A stretch of 64,000 nucleotides of DNA, taken from positions 1,794,344 through 1,858,343 of the forward strand of contig VZSE01009546.1 in NCBI GenBank assembly GCA_013398275.1. Direction: 5' to 3'. Every line of letters starts with the position of its first letter. Within the stretch, counting starts at the first letter, position 1. The notes beneath the pieces are model-generated. The model was not told the DNA's origin and made no database searches. It worked only from the letters and a program-made list of their open reading frames with translations. Positions 38,501 through 49,452 of this stretch are shown here, piece by piece. Source of the DNA: Promerops cafer (Eukaryota; Chordata; Aves; Passeriformes; Nectariniidae). The position numbers and the translations under genes are program-made.

Positions 38501-41040
38501 TCTTTATTACTTTAATATCAGAATTCACAACTGATATTTTCCAATAAAAGCGCATCCTTTAGCTTTGGAGAAAGGAGGCTAGAGGCAGACGTGAGGGGAG
38601 ATACAATGATAGGCATTTACTGTATTCATTTCATAAGACAAGACAGCAAATTTCTGATAGGAAAAGCAGCACTTCATATGAAAATGAAAAAGACACAAAG
38701 AAGTAAAACCGGAGAATCAAGAACACTGTTTCTTTCTGCTTCAAACATGATGTACAAGTTATCTATCAGCAGTATGAAATATATGATGTTTTAAGTTCTC
38801 TGTTTTATTTTATATTTATGTTACGAGATTTCAACTTTCCCCTTGGAAATTATTTACACTTTTTAAAATTAAATACAACTAAAAATCATTTTGTTTCACA
38901 ATAGCCTCTGGGGGTTAAAATTAATCCTGGAATTGCAGGAACAGATGGAAACAGTTATGAAAGAACTGTTAATTGTCAGTGATACAGTTTCACTGCTCAG
39001 GAGAACTGCAAGAAATCCCACTAAAAGTTCTAGAGGAGAGTTGTAGGATTTTTTTCTCCTCTGATATTTGTTTGACTCTTAAAAAGTTATTTTTATTATT
39101 TTTTCCTTCTCAGATTTCCTACAATTGTTTGCTACATGACCGAGATCACTAAATAGTAAATTATTTTTTCATCAGCCATATGGTCACCTCAGAGATTTAG
39201 GAATCTAGTTTAGGCCCCATGTGTGCCAGTAAGAGTTTACTGGCAATGTCAAGAACTCCACTCTGAACAGAAGTGGACACGTAGCAGAGGAAATCTAAAT
39301 CTGAGGTGACACGGTGCCACAGACAGTTTGTGTATGGATCCCATCTCAGATGCTCAAATTCTGCCCTGGGTCATATATATAAGGTCTGACATATCATGGA
39401 AAAATCAAAATTCCCAACTTGATTGATATAAGGAAAGGAGGGAACTTCTAAATCATATTAAAATTTCCAGCAATGTAAATGGTCAGCAGAAAAAGAAAAA
39501 AAAAAAGCCTTTCCCATAGGTAAGCTTCCATGTCTTGGTATAAAGAAGTTAATCATATAACACTACCTGTGAAAAGGAGAGTTGACTTTAACAGTCTTTG
39601 AGGTGGCAAAGTTGAAATCAGAGCTCACCAATTTGCAGCACCTTGGGACTAACCACAAAAACTTTCTTCTAAAATCACAACTCAGCTATGACAAACTGTA
39701 CTGCAGGCAAGTTTGAAGTCTAAAGCTTGGGTGATTACCTGAAATCACTAAGTGAGGAATTAACTCTGAAAGTTTGGATTTCTGTCTGAATCTGACATTG
39801 AAGGAAGTGGTTAGGAATGACCTCTGGAAAAAAAATCTCATCAGTATCTTTTCTCTAGCTGATCAGGTTTGCAAATAAGGATGTAGATTTTATATAAACC
39901 TGCACATTTTGGAAAATTCTCCACTTGTGTTGCTCTCTATTAGAAGCTAGATGATAAACAATTTTTAGACTGCTCATGATTGCTTTCACAGATTCTGGGC
40001 TAGACTGAAAATATGAAGTAAAGTATAAGAAATAAGGTTTTGCTCTACTAGTCAATAAGACAATAGGCTTTAGTTTATTCCAAGTGGTTCATAAATGGGA
40101 CATAAAGACATAAAGGTGTCTCAAAAAAAAAAAAGCAAAGAAAAAAAATAAAATGTCATCATTTCTCCATTTTATTTCACTGAAAAACTCGGAAATGTGT
40201 ACACTTCTTATTATTCAAATTTTAGAAATTTAGGAAATAATTGGTATAAAAAACACTTCATCATGTTAGATAGCATTCATAAGTTCAAATGAATGACCCA
40301 TTACACTCACTGAATAACACCCCACAATGAAATGTATCAGGCAAGATAGTAATGGCAAAATTAAAACTGACGGGAATTTACAGCTGTACATTTTAGAGCA
40401 CTAAATATGAGAAAGAGACCTTTTCTAAATTTTTTGCACATGCTCTCAATTTTCATGAAATGTTTATCGAACAGGTTACCAAATTTGGAGAGTGGAGTCA
40501 CTGTATTCATGTCATTAATACAGTCACTAGTAGTATAGCAATAGTAATAGTATAGTCACTACTAGTAGTACAGAACAATTAAAGTTTATATCAGTAGGAT
40601 TATCATGGCCATCTGCAAAGTGAAATCATAACGTTTTCAGTTTTAGATGTGGCTGACCACAGATTGACTTTTACATGGTCTTCTTGTCATCACATATCAC
40701 ACTTAAGAAAAAGAAAAAAAAAATGAAACCAGAAGCAGGTTTCTACCTCCTTTTCAAAACTTTGAAAACAAAAATATATTCATGCTATGTGTATGCTGAC
40801 AGCTGAAACATCAAAAGTCAAGAAACAGTAAACAAAGGAAAAGCAGAATATTTTCACTTAAGTTTGGGCTAGCTCTAGAGCTGCAGTAATTTAAATGTAC
40901 TGTCAAAAGTAGGAGGGAGACCCTACTTCAAAAAGCAGGCAAACAAAGAGAAATCCCAAAATGACAAGGCCATAGGTGAAACTCAAGGTGCTTTTTACAC
41001 GAAGGTTCAGAAATGCTCCACTGAAGTGCGCTGATCTGGC
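35590..41040. other. AT-rich non-coding DNA with small hairpins
   Basis: No gene is recognisable. Perfect 9-bp-arm hairpins occur at 36716-36737 (AATTACCAA-gaat-TTGGTAATT) and 39224-39245 (TGCCAGTAA-gagt-TTACTGGCA). A T17 run lies at about 38163. At 40501-40573 there is a small TAG-rich repeat patch in which a GTCACTAGTAGTA-like string recurs. Frames of up to about 90 codons on the minus strand (36278-36796) are unassigned. Confidence 0.55.
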
Positions 41041-41165
41041 AGCTGACTTCATTGTTCAGGCATATGAACCATTGCCCTGGTGAAAGGCTCTTATAATTGC
41101 ATGTGCTAATTCAGTTAGTTGGGCACCAAGTTTCAGACAGAACAGTGTCAAGCTGGGAAGAACAA
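41041..41165. promoter_or_regulatory. Possible enhancer-like island
   Basis: A compact stretch packs several developmental transcription-factor cores: CAGCTG and CATATG E-boxes, a SOX-like CATTGTT and TAATT cores. The sequence is more complex than its flanks and non-coding. Conservation cannot be checked here. Confidence 0.25.
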
Positions 41166-41477
41166 CCTGCAACACTTTCTCTGTTCATGAAGGATCATAC
41201 CTGAAAAGGGTAAAATCCTTTGTCTCTATGTACTTCGGAAATTTTAATCAAGACATCATCAGACTTTCTCACGTCATAACAACCCTAGAAGATGTATTTT
41301 AACAATGCAACTTACAACCGTCTGTTGCTTGCTCTTTAATAACCATTTTGTGATTGCATGTCCTATGGCCTGTGTGTGAATCTCCAACCTAAGCCAACAA
41401 ATTACTGTCATTCCATGACCACATGTGATTCCATCTCTCACATACTCTGTTCAGGACTTTCTTGTTACTGAGGAGTA

Positions 41478-41726
41478 CTATCTGAAGGCTGAAAATGAGT
41501 ATGTGGAAGAGAACTTGTCTGACCTAACTTCCATCTGAATGTTCTCAAATTCTGGATCTTGTTCAGTTTCCCAAGGCTGTTGCACAATAGATTTGGTATC
41601 CTGAGCATGATGCTCCAGGGCTTCTATGTCAAACTCTTTGAGGAGATGTCTCCGTTTGGGAGGAANAGTACTTCCTTCATTCATACCATAAATACAAATA
41701 AACACAAGGGCAGATGATTTTATCAT
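41478..41726 (-). CDS. Unassigned 82-codon frame, possible gene fragment
   Basis: From an ATG at 41726 the frame runs 82 codons to a TAG at 41478-41480. The start (MIKSSALVFICIYGMNEGST) has a short hydrophobic stretch that could be a weak signal peptide, followed by a basic PPKRRHLL and then a long acidic, polar tail (KEFDIEALEHHAQDTKSIVQ, then QPWETEQDPEFENIQMEVRS). Composition is far more protein-like than chance frames nearby. On the minus strand an acceptor-like 'gattgggtttttttag' ends at 41766, and a GTATGT donor-like site follows the stop. One codon contains an N (41666). I do not recognise a family. It could be a terminal exon, a secreted peptide with a basic cleavage site, or a pseudogene. 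Confidence 0.3.
   Translation of the reverse strand: MIKSSALVFICIYGMNEGSTXPPKRRHLLKEFDIEALEHHAQDTKSIVQQPWETEQDPEFENIQMEVRSDKFSSTYSFSAFR
41666..41666. other. Unresolved base (N)
   Basis: A single N inside the minus-strand frame at 41478-41726. It makes one residue uncertain and could hide a small length error. Confidence 0.95.
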
Positions 41727-41997
41727 TTTAACAAGTGAGAACAAACCTCAACAATGCTAGAGCAACTAAAAAAACCCAATCTTTCCTTTTGATACAGAAA
41801 TAAGCTTTAGGCAAATTGAAATTTTTGAGATTGTTCTCACTGACGAAAAGTCTTTCAAGATCTATAAAATGCTCCAGTGAGGTAGATGTTGATCAGACGA
41901 TGCCTATTCCAGATCTCTGAAAGGGGAACATAAAATCTAACCTCAAACAAGGTGCATCTGTGTTGCACTTGTGTTATACCAGCTCTCACAAAACAGA

Positions 41998-42101
41998 ATG
42001 AAAACAAAGCCTTGCTTTGCTTTCTTTCTGGGTGTTATGGTTGTTGCCTCCCTTGTTTTTGTCCTCTTCCATATTGAAGAATCTGTGCACTGCATTCAGT
42101 A
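41998..42101 (+). CDS. Candidate first coding exon with one membrane segment
   Basis: An ATG with A at -3 opens a frame starting MKTKPCFAFFLGVMVVASLV, then FVLFHIEESVHCIQY, and meets a consensus GTAAGT donor at 42102 (an alternative GTATGT lies at 42098). Read as protein it is a short basic tail, about 20 hydrophobic residues and a polar segment. This is the layout of a type II signal anchor, as in Golgi glycosyltransferases or sulfotransferases. The next spliced-looking segment, 42338-42375, has an excellent acceptor (ttttcttttcctctttatttag). It stops at once if entered at phase 0, but stays open if the GTATGT donor is used. No catalytic exon of such an enzyme lies in the window. T-rich DNA gives hydrophobic codons by chance, so this remains tentative. 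Confidence 0.25.
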
Positions 42102-42375
42102 TGTAAGTAGACTGTAAATTTCCTATTTGTTAATTTAAATTTACTATTCAATTACAATTAAAAAGAAATCAAAAAGAAATATGACAAACAGCAAAAGACA
42201 TTTTAATGAGCTTTTAGCAATCAATCATTAATTGAAATTCATTCTTGAATTGAAAGGATGAAGACAGGTAGATGGAACTGTGTCACCCATGGATCCAAGA
42301 ACAATTGTCACACTGTTTTCTTTTCCTCTTTATTTAGCCAAAGAAGTTACATTAGGAAGAAAAAGAAGATTTGTA

Positions 42376-44953
42376 GTAAGCAGACCATAACATTTACCCT
42401 CTTTTAATGAACATGAAAACTTCACAGTGAAAAGCAATCACATACAAATATATTCAGGGGCAATGGAATTCTATTAAATGTTGTATTTCAGTGTACTACG
42501 TGGTAACAAATGCAACATTGCTATAAAGGTGTCTTTTTGTAACAGAAAGATTGCCAATAACTTTCAAGCTTTTTATCTACCCTCCTGAGATCAGGGAATA
42601 TAAACTAGTCTACTCTTGCTTCCTGTTGCTTTACTATATAACTTTCTACTAATTGAGTTAACAACAGTAAGTTTATCTTCTCAGTTCTGTTTCCATTTAA
42701 AGTGATAAGGTCTAAGTCACCCATAGTTTTGAAAAATTCATTACCTTACAGCCCCAGCCATCCAGAAACATTTGCACAACTCATCAGAGCTCCAATGCTA
42801 AAATCCTAAAAAACTTGTGCCTTCATTAGTGAGTGAGATATTCCCAAGCAAGGATGAGCAATGGCAAGCCAGGAAATTATACGTAAAGGCAGAACTTCAA
42901 GCAACGGTCACCCAAGTAGGAGTTGGCCAGATGAGTGTTGGGTCTATTTTTTCACAAAAATCAAGCAAGAAATACAATTTCATAAACAAATAAGCTGGTC
43001 ATCAAACCATGTTGGAAGCATCTTCTGGAAAAGCAATTCTTCTCTTCTTTGGGACTTCACCTAGGCTCTGATTTTTCATTACAAATTTTTACAAATAGAG
43101 GTGTGAATTTCTAATGGGAAAGCTGAGTATCCATCCAGAGCATGCCAGGATTCATGCCAAAAGCAAATGCATAAGAAAACACAACTGACAGAGCATGAGC
43201 TGTTGCACATTCCTCTTGGTTTTATTTCATCACTAATGCTGCACAGAGTTCAACTTTGGCTAGGTTTCTATAGGATGGGAGGAGAGAGGGAAGAAAAATA
43301 AACTATCTTTCATGGTTTCAAAGCTGGCTGCATCCCTCTTCCCCTCCTTATTTCTCTGAATATTCCTTGCCCTCTCCAAAGATATAATTCTCTAACCTAT
43401 CAATTTTAAATAGACCACTGTACAACATGTGCTTGTCTCCCTCCTTTGCCTGTGCTCTGAGCTGACTGGATACAAAAAGTCAGATGCAGAAGCCGAGTAT
43501 CCATTAGCAGAGCCCTGAGCCTCACTGTAAGTCCCATGAGAAACTAATGACTCCTGGCTTATGTCCACCTGGGAAGATACTTCAGCTCCACCTCAGTATA
43601 CAATATCCTGTGCATCAGCTGCTCTTGGACGGCCTTTTAAGCTGATATTGGCACCTGTGATATGTCTGTTGAGAAATCCATGATCAGCAGTAAAAACATC
43701 AGATCAACCACCTTTCTGTTTAGCAATGCTTTGACATACAAAAAATAAAATTTTTATAAAATATTTGAAAATTACTCTACTGTAATTCAAGCCTTTCTAT
43801 TTTTACAGTGACCAGAAAAAGCTACTCCAGGGGACTCGGACCCGATTCCTCCACAAAACTTCCCCCGTCACAAACTGCTGCAGCCTCACTGGTCATCAGA
43901 CCTTAAAGTCTGAGATCTAACCTCAGAAATAAATCTCTTCCTGGACTAGAGCAGAGCTGGCAGTTCAGTCAACTAGTTAATGTCATCGAAGAGCAGCCCA
44001 GCTTGAACTGTTTCCCTCTAAGCAAAACAGTTGTTTCCTCAGTTGGTGTCCCTGCTGATGCCAGTGGATAGAGGTAAAGACTAAAGGTAAGACTAAAATG
44101 CCTTCCTGAGCTACCAGCAGACAATCTGACTGACAGGAAATATGGCCATCCTTCCTTCCCTTTCATTTTTATCTTCCTGACAAACCTTCCTGTTGAAAGA
44201 AAACCAGTGTTTGCACACACCAACTGAACCACACAAATCAGGTGCTGTGATGCAGCTCTGTCACAGCACCATTTGGAGCTAAAAAGCTGGGACTGCCTCA
44301 AGTCTCAGCACTGGTTCCCTCATTTCCCACCTAGGGTTTAGGTGAGTTGATACCTAAAACATGGTTCTTAGCCCACCTGTCAATGTCATGATTAATACTA
44401 CTCACAGAAATACATTTTAGTGAAAGAATTGCCCTGCTTTATGCTATAACTAACTTCACATGTAAATTGCATTTATGGCCTAAGCTCTTAACTGATCAAC
44501 TATGTTTAAGCATTTCAATGCTCCTGAGGTCTGGTGGCTTCAGCTACCATCCAAACTGACAGCAAAATTGTTATCGAACAACAAGAAAGTCAGAACAAAC
44601 TCACTACGGTAGCACTGTAAGCACTTCAGCTACACATCAAAGCAACCATCTCATATCTCAAATAAACACTGAATTTCCATATCCATCAAATTTCACCAGG
44701 TGCTGCTTCATGAAAAAGATTTTACTCTGGTGGAGCAAGGAACGCCTACAACTTGCTAAGTCTTCTCATGGTCTAAAAACCCTAAAGGTGAGACATTGCA
44801 AAACAACAGAAAAGACACACGAGTACATTAACACCTATGATCAGCCCACTGTGCACTGCTGATCCAGTCTGATGCTTGAAGCCAACAGCAATGAACTTTG
44901 CCCACTACTGAGGCCTGATCAGGATGACTAGCTAGGGGTGGGGTTATCACAGA
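42376..44953. other. Non-coding DNA; complex patches at 43400-43740 and 43800-44300
   Basis: No gene is named. The two patches are less AT-rich than average and could include a regulatory element or a non-coding RNA exon. The 110-codon minus-strand frame at 43969-44301 has no recognisable domain. Confidence 0.4.
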
Positions 44954-45033
44954 ATAATCACACCCTTGGGTATTGGGTGTGACCAATATCCAACCACATC
45001 TCAAGTCTTGTAACACCCCAGAGGTGTGATTAT
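44954..45033. repeat. 11-bp inverted repeat around a 58-bp spacer
   Basis: ATAATCACACC (44954-44964) is exactly inverted as GGTGTGATTAT (45023-45033), and a related GGGTGTGACC lies between them. It may be a fold-back remnant or a pair of T-box-like half sites (core GGTGTGA) facing each other. Confidence 0.7.
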
Positions 45034-45900
45034 CTGCTGTCATGCTTTAATTCTTAATTAAAACAAGAGCTGCAGCTCAGATAAGATCTGTGAGAGGATT
45101 ATGGTCATTCTTGGTCAGACAAGGGGGAACGTGTACTTTGGAATTAAAATTCAGGTGCTTGGGTGAACTCTGCAATGCTGAGCCGTGCCTGAATCTACCT
45201 CGTCTCAGTTTTCCCTTTAATAAGATTTAACCAGGAGGTAGCACACACAAAAAGCTGCAACTTCCAGGAACCAAACACTGAATAACACAATAAAGTGCAC
45301 AGTGTTGCCATCATTCAAACATTTTTGCACTTTAATCACTTTTTAGCATTTTAACTTAAATAAAACTCTAAACTCTAAGTGTGCTTCTAATGATGCTAGA
45401 AGACTAATTCTTGTTACTTAACATTAGCACAAGTCACAGCAGCCACAAAAACACTGAAGGAATGTTTTGATGAAATGTGTACTAAACTACTCAACTTGCA
45501 CATATGAAGATGGATATACAGCCTGCGGAAAAAATGAATATAAAGCACTTTCGTGATTTTTTTAAAAAATCTTATTTTTAACAAATATTAACCCAACTTA
45601 AGGTCTCTTTTAAAGGTTACATTTGCATTTACAAAGAACTTTCAAGCAATTTAACTACAATGAATTTTAACAAGGCGCTTCCTGTTCTCACTGCTTGCGT
45701 ATTTTTAAATTTTATGAGACTCTTCTGGCAGAGTTTTGTAGCCGTTAAGATGAAAGCCTGGATGCATGCATACTTGAAAAGTGGAGGAGGAGGAAAAAGA
45801 AGAATAAAAAGAAGAAAGGAAAATAATCAATTTGGTATCAAATTTATTCCAAAGCCGAAAAGTGCATTTTTTTTCTGATTGTGAAAGAAGACATGCAGGG

Positions 45901-45913
45901 AGGTCAAAGGTCA
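45901..45913 (+). promoter_or_regulatory. Perfect DR1 nuclear-receptor motif
   Basis: AGGTCAAAGGTCA is the exact consensus for a direct repeat of AGGTCA with one-base spacing, the preferred site of HNF4, COUP-TF and RXR-type dimers. Confidence 0.75.
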
Positions 45914-45999
45914 AGCAAAGAGGAGACAGTATTGTGTAGGAACTGTCACGCATCACCACCTATTTTGACATGCACAGGGCCGTTTGTTGTCTGTCGAAC

Positions 46000-46007
46000 A
46001 TGCAAAT
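46000..46007 (+). promoter_or_regulatory. POU octamer ATGCAAAT
   Basis: Exact octamer consensus inside the enhancer candidate. Single 8-mers occur by chance about once per 33 kb per strand, so its value lies in its neighbours. Confidence 0.5.
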
Positions 46008-46328
46008 TAAGTGCCTGCTGTCATAGCTAGCCGATATCTGAAAGTGGAAAATGAGACCACCTGTAACCAGTGAATGGAGTGATGGACAAGCATTCAGAGC
46101 TCGTCATTTCCAACGCCATTCACACCACCTCCGAATTGCATATGACATGTAAAAATCTTTTCTTAATATTCACAACCGGGAAGTTTGGGGAATTATGGAG
46201 GCTTCAACTGCTGCATCTAATGGGTTCTCCAAGCAGACAGCTGTGACTGTGAGCTGGCTTGATAATTAGGTGTCCAGGAAGATTTTATGCTATGAATCAG
46301 TTAAAAGGGAGAAAAGAAAAAGAAAATA

Positions 46329-46850
46329 ATGGCAAGCAAAACTCGCTGGAATGGAAATTATATTAACCCTTGCATGTCTTCCCCAGCACTTGGCTTTTAC
46401 ACTTCCCGTGAAGCAAGATTTGCAGACACCAGACACATAATAATTTGTCTTCTGTCTCTGAGCAGCACTGTCTTCCTACTCAGAAAAATTGCACTCCAAC
46501 TCTGTTTGATGCTTTGTTTTCCTGAAGAGAACTTAGAAGCATTAAATCTAAATATGCCAATCCCTCTTCTATTTGAAAACAAAGGCAAGGCTTTATTTGA
46601 ATTTCTAGTTAATATGGTGCATAGGATTTTAAGAAACAGATTCATTGTGCTAAAGTCATGTCCTGTCATGTGCCTGTACATACAAAAATCAAATAGTTTA
46701 GCCAGATCTTCTATAATCCTTTGCATGTTACCCCTACTTTTGTATGCATATCTGTCTTTGTGCATGGGATGCCATAAACACTGCAGGCTGTGTAACACCA
46801 AGAAAAGATGTGATCTTCCTGATTCTCACTTCTGCTTGATAAATAAATAA
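46329..46850 (+). other. Longest ATG open frame (173 codons) outside the LTR, unassigned
   Basis: An ATG in a favourable context (A at -3, G at +4) starts a 173-codon frame that ends in an overlapping AATAAATAAA string, which could serve as a polyadenylation signal. The product would have two hydrophobic stretches (around residues 36-62 and 129-145) and a Cys/His-rich end, but no known family. A 134-codon frame runs antisense through the same bases, which argues for chance. A frame of this length is about what 64 kb of sequence yields at random. Confidence 0.12.
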
Positions 46851-49234
46851 AGCTGCTCCAAAACACTTAGGATAGGAGAGTTTAGATGTGCCCAGCTGCA
46901 CGATAAGCTCACAAAACCTGTTATTTTATTCAAGGCCTAACTAATTAATGCTAGTGTTCATTCCTAAATAAAAAATTAAGCTCTTCAGTTTTCAACTTCT
47001 GTGCCACATTCTGAAAGCCATTCTGGCTGTGTTTCCAGACATAAAGAACACATGCATATGGCACAGTCAGAATTCAGGAGGATTATTCAACACAAAAACC
47101 TGAATTCAGCTATTGAATATTATCCACCAGTACTTCCCAATATATGGGGGCTGTCTGAAGCCCTGCAATGCAAAGATTGCAGTCCTGCTCCATATTCCTC
47201 ACAAGTGAGGGCATGCACTCAGAACAGAAGCAGGCAAATTACTAGTATATTAAACAATCTTTTATGAGTCAGGCCACAGAAAACCTGTATTTAATTGGGT
47301 TCATTTTTTAAAAAGCTTTTTTATTTCTATTGTGCCAAATTGTAAAACACAGTAGCTGTTCCAACATTGCCCACAACCTGGATTCACTGCTGCTCTGGTT
47401 TAGGTCTCCAGTGATTCTATTTTCCTTCCTGTGGAAGTGAGATTTTAGAAAAGCTGAAAAAATACCTGCTGATCCCTCTGACTGGAGCAGAGAGGGAATA
47501 TTAGAAAATGAAGGAATGAAAAGAACCAGTGAATAGATACCCATTGGAAAAGGAGCAGCAGAGACACTTATTTTAGACCTGCAAGTTTTCTTGGAAGCAC
47601 CGCTTCTCTTCAGCTTCCATACCCTCTATGAAGAAACAAAAAGATATAAGTATCCCTAGGACCCCCGTTTTCCAGACACAAGCCAGCCACCCCCATTTGA
47701 TGATTTACATCTGTAAGACTGCTAGGAAACAACATTCAGGGGAGCCTGAATCAGACACCATTCAGCCAGTACCACACTGCTGGGCACAGGTGAGAAGTGT
47801 GCAAGGGCATACCTAAACACAACACCAAAACACTATCACTCTGTTCCTTTGTTTCTCCTACATGTTAGTTCTCTGCTGGGCAGACAGAAGTGAAAAAGGC
47901 AAAAAAAAAAGGCAAAAAAAAAAGGCACACTGTCTGTTTTGTCCCTGGACACTTTTTCAGAATCAGCTTGTTTCTCTGTGCTTGAAATCAAGATCCACAC
48001 AGTACTTGAAGACAGGAAGCACAACAATGGCATCTTACGTGCTCTAATCTACACACAAAAGAAAATCTAAATCACTAACAGTTAAAACCATCCAGTGTGT
48101 GCTTTTCCACAGAATGTTTGGCCACAAAGTTGGATTAAAGATTTCTTCTTCAGAACACCTTCCAATTACTATCCATGTGGAACCCACCCACATGCCCCAG
48201 CAGTGCCTTTGCAACTGCTAGACTGTCAGTGTGAACAGGGTTGAAAATATCCCTTGCCTTTGAGCATATTGCAGGCTTTTATCTTCTTTAACTCTACTGA
48301 AAATGGGAAACAAATAGCTCACTGAGCTTCTAATATGTCCCTGAGCCAGTCACTTCCTGCAACATCTGTGCTGACATAAGCAGGAAGGCAGCATGCTGCC
48401 ATGCAAAACCAACACCCTGCAGCTTCAAGCAGGACTTAAATGGCATTGTTGATGAAGAGCTTTGTAGCTGGGACCTACAACCAGGGCCACAGGGTTTACC
48501 TGCCTACTGGGTAGCTGGGTTGAAGTTTGAGATCTTGGGGGCTCCACATCTCAGAATGGCCCCATTGTCTGTCCGTTCACCTCCAGCAGCATGGGTACAC
48601 CAGAGCCCTGGTACATTACTGCTCTTGAGGGATAACATGGATGACCACCAATAACAACAATTTTATTTATACGAGTTTTATTTTGTTCATGCTATAGGAT
48701 TTAAAACAAGCTTTGTTTTCTACATATGAACTGTTAAAATGTGACTCTACCGCCTTCAACATCTGGCGATGTATTTCTCAAGATGGCTTACTCCAAATTT
48801 CAAGGCCTAATAATTTTCAGAGGTCAAAAATAGGCTGTCAGGTAATATGAGGTTGTTACATCCATTACATAGAACATTAGGGAGGGACCAAGGTCATCAG
48901 AAAGCTCTTATGAAGGGTAAGGAGAAAAATGGCCATCGTGCCTTCAGGTCAAACCAAGGAAAGACTTGCTCATCACAGTTGTACGACATTGTCGTGAGAC
49001 TACCAAGTTTAATTCAGGCTGGATATTTCCTAAATTTTATTTTCACTGAAAATGTTTTAAATAGGTCACAAGGTGGTACTAAAAGCTGTCCCAGCACAGG
49101 TCTGAGTAGCAGGGACATGAGGGAGTTTAAATGGAATCCTGGTTTCCAGCACATTACCAGGAATGCAGAACAATCATGTTTGAAATGTCCCCTTGCAGTA
49201 CTTTAGGCCATGTGTTGCCACTCTTTCCTTGCAG
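46851..49234. other. Non-coding DNA with small repeats and a palindrome
   Basis: At 47898-47926 the unit GGC plus ten A's occurs twice in tandem. At 48387-48400 lies the perfect 14-base palindrome GGCAGCATGCTGCC. A 119-codon + frame at 48847-49206 has no recognised content; its middle ('caggctggatatttcc', then 'ttttcactgaaaatg') faintly recalls CR1, too weakly to call. Confidence 0.4.
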
Positions 49235-49396
49235 TAAGCAACACACCAAGCAGAATACTTGATTTGCCTGTCATCACAGGTAACAATGACAGAGTATTTG
49301 TGGAAGAAAGATCTCGTGACCAAAATATTGTCAGTCTTCCCATTCTTCATGGCAAATCACACTCTTTGGAGCAGACCCAGGAAAACAGTCCATGGG
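49235..49396 (+). CDS. Candidate 162-nt phase 1-1 coding exon, gene unknown
   Basis: A good acceptor (ttgccactctttccttgcag) ends at 49234 and a strong donor GTAAGG starts at 49397. The frame is open throughout: 2 nt of a split codon, 53 full codons and 1 nt, making a symmetric phase 1-1 exon. It reads SNTPSRILDLPVITGNNDRV, then FVEERSRDQNIVSLPILHGK, then SHSLEQTQENSPW. Composition is polar and protein-like, without low complexity or repeat signatures. No domain is recognisable; it resembles a linker or disordered segment. An internal GTAACA at 49279 could act as an alternative donor. The frame also stays open on either side of the splice sites (49210-49452), so an unspliced pseudogene fragment is another reading. 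Confidence 0.3.
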
Positions 49397-49452
49397 GTAA
49401 GGTATTACACTGCCAGCCTTTTTTTGACTTAGACTTGGCCAGGGTGATGTAA

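Larger units (their letters stand above)
45660..46330. promoter_or_regulatory. Probable conserved non-coding element (enhancer candidate)
   Basis: About 670 bases of complex, non-repetitive sequence with unusually many surviving CpGs for this window (ggccgt, gtcgaac, gccgat, ctcgtc, caacgcc, tccgaatt, aaccggg). It contains an exact DR1 nuclear-receptor site (45901-45913), a POU octamer ATGCAAAT (46000-46007), a CACCTG E-box (46058-46063), a CATATG E-box (46139-46144), a TTCACACC T-box-like site near 46120 and a TAATTA homeodomain core (46263-46268). This clustering is typical of vertebrate developmental enhancers in gene deserts. Conservation is inferred from appearance, not measured. Confidence 0.5.

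Noticed and set aside
46329..46850. Novel 173-residue protein gene
   Set aside because: There is a 134-codon frame on the opposite strand over the same bases, no recognisable family and a length expected by chance in 64 kb; kept only as an unassigned frame.
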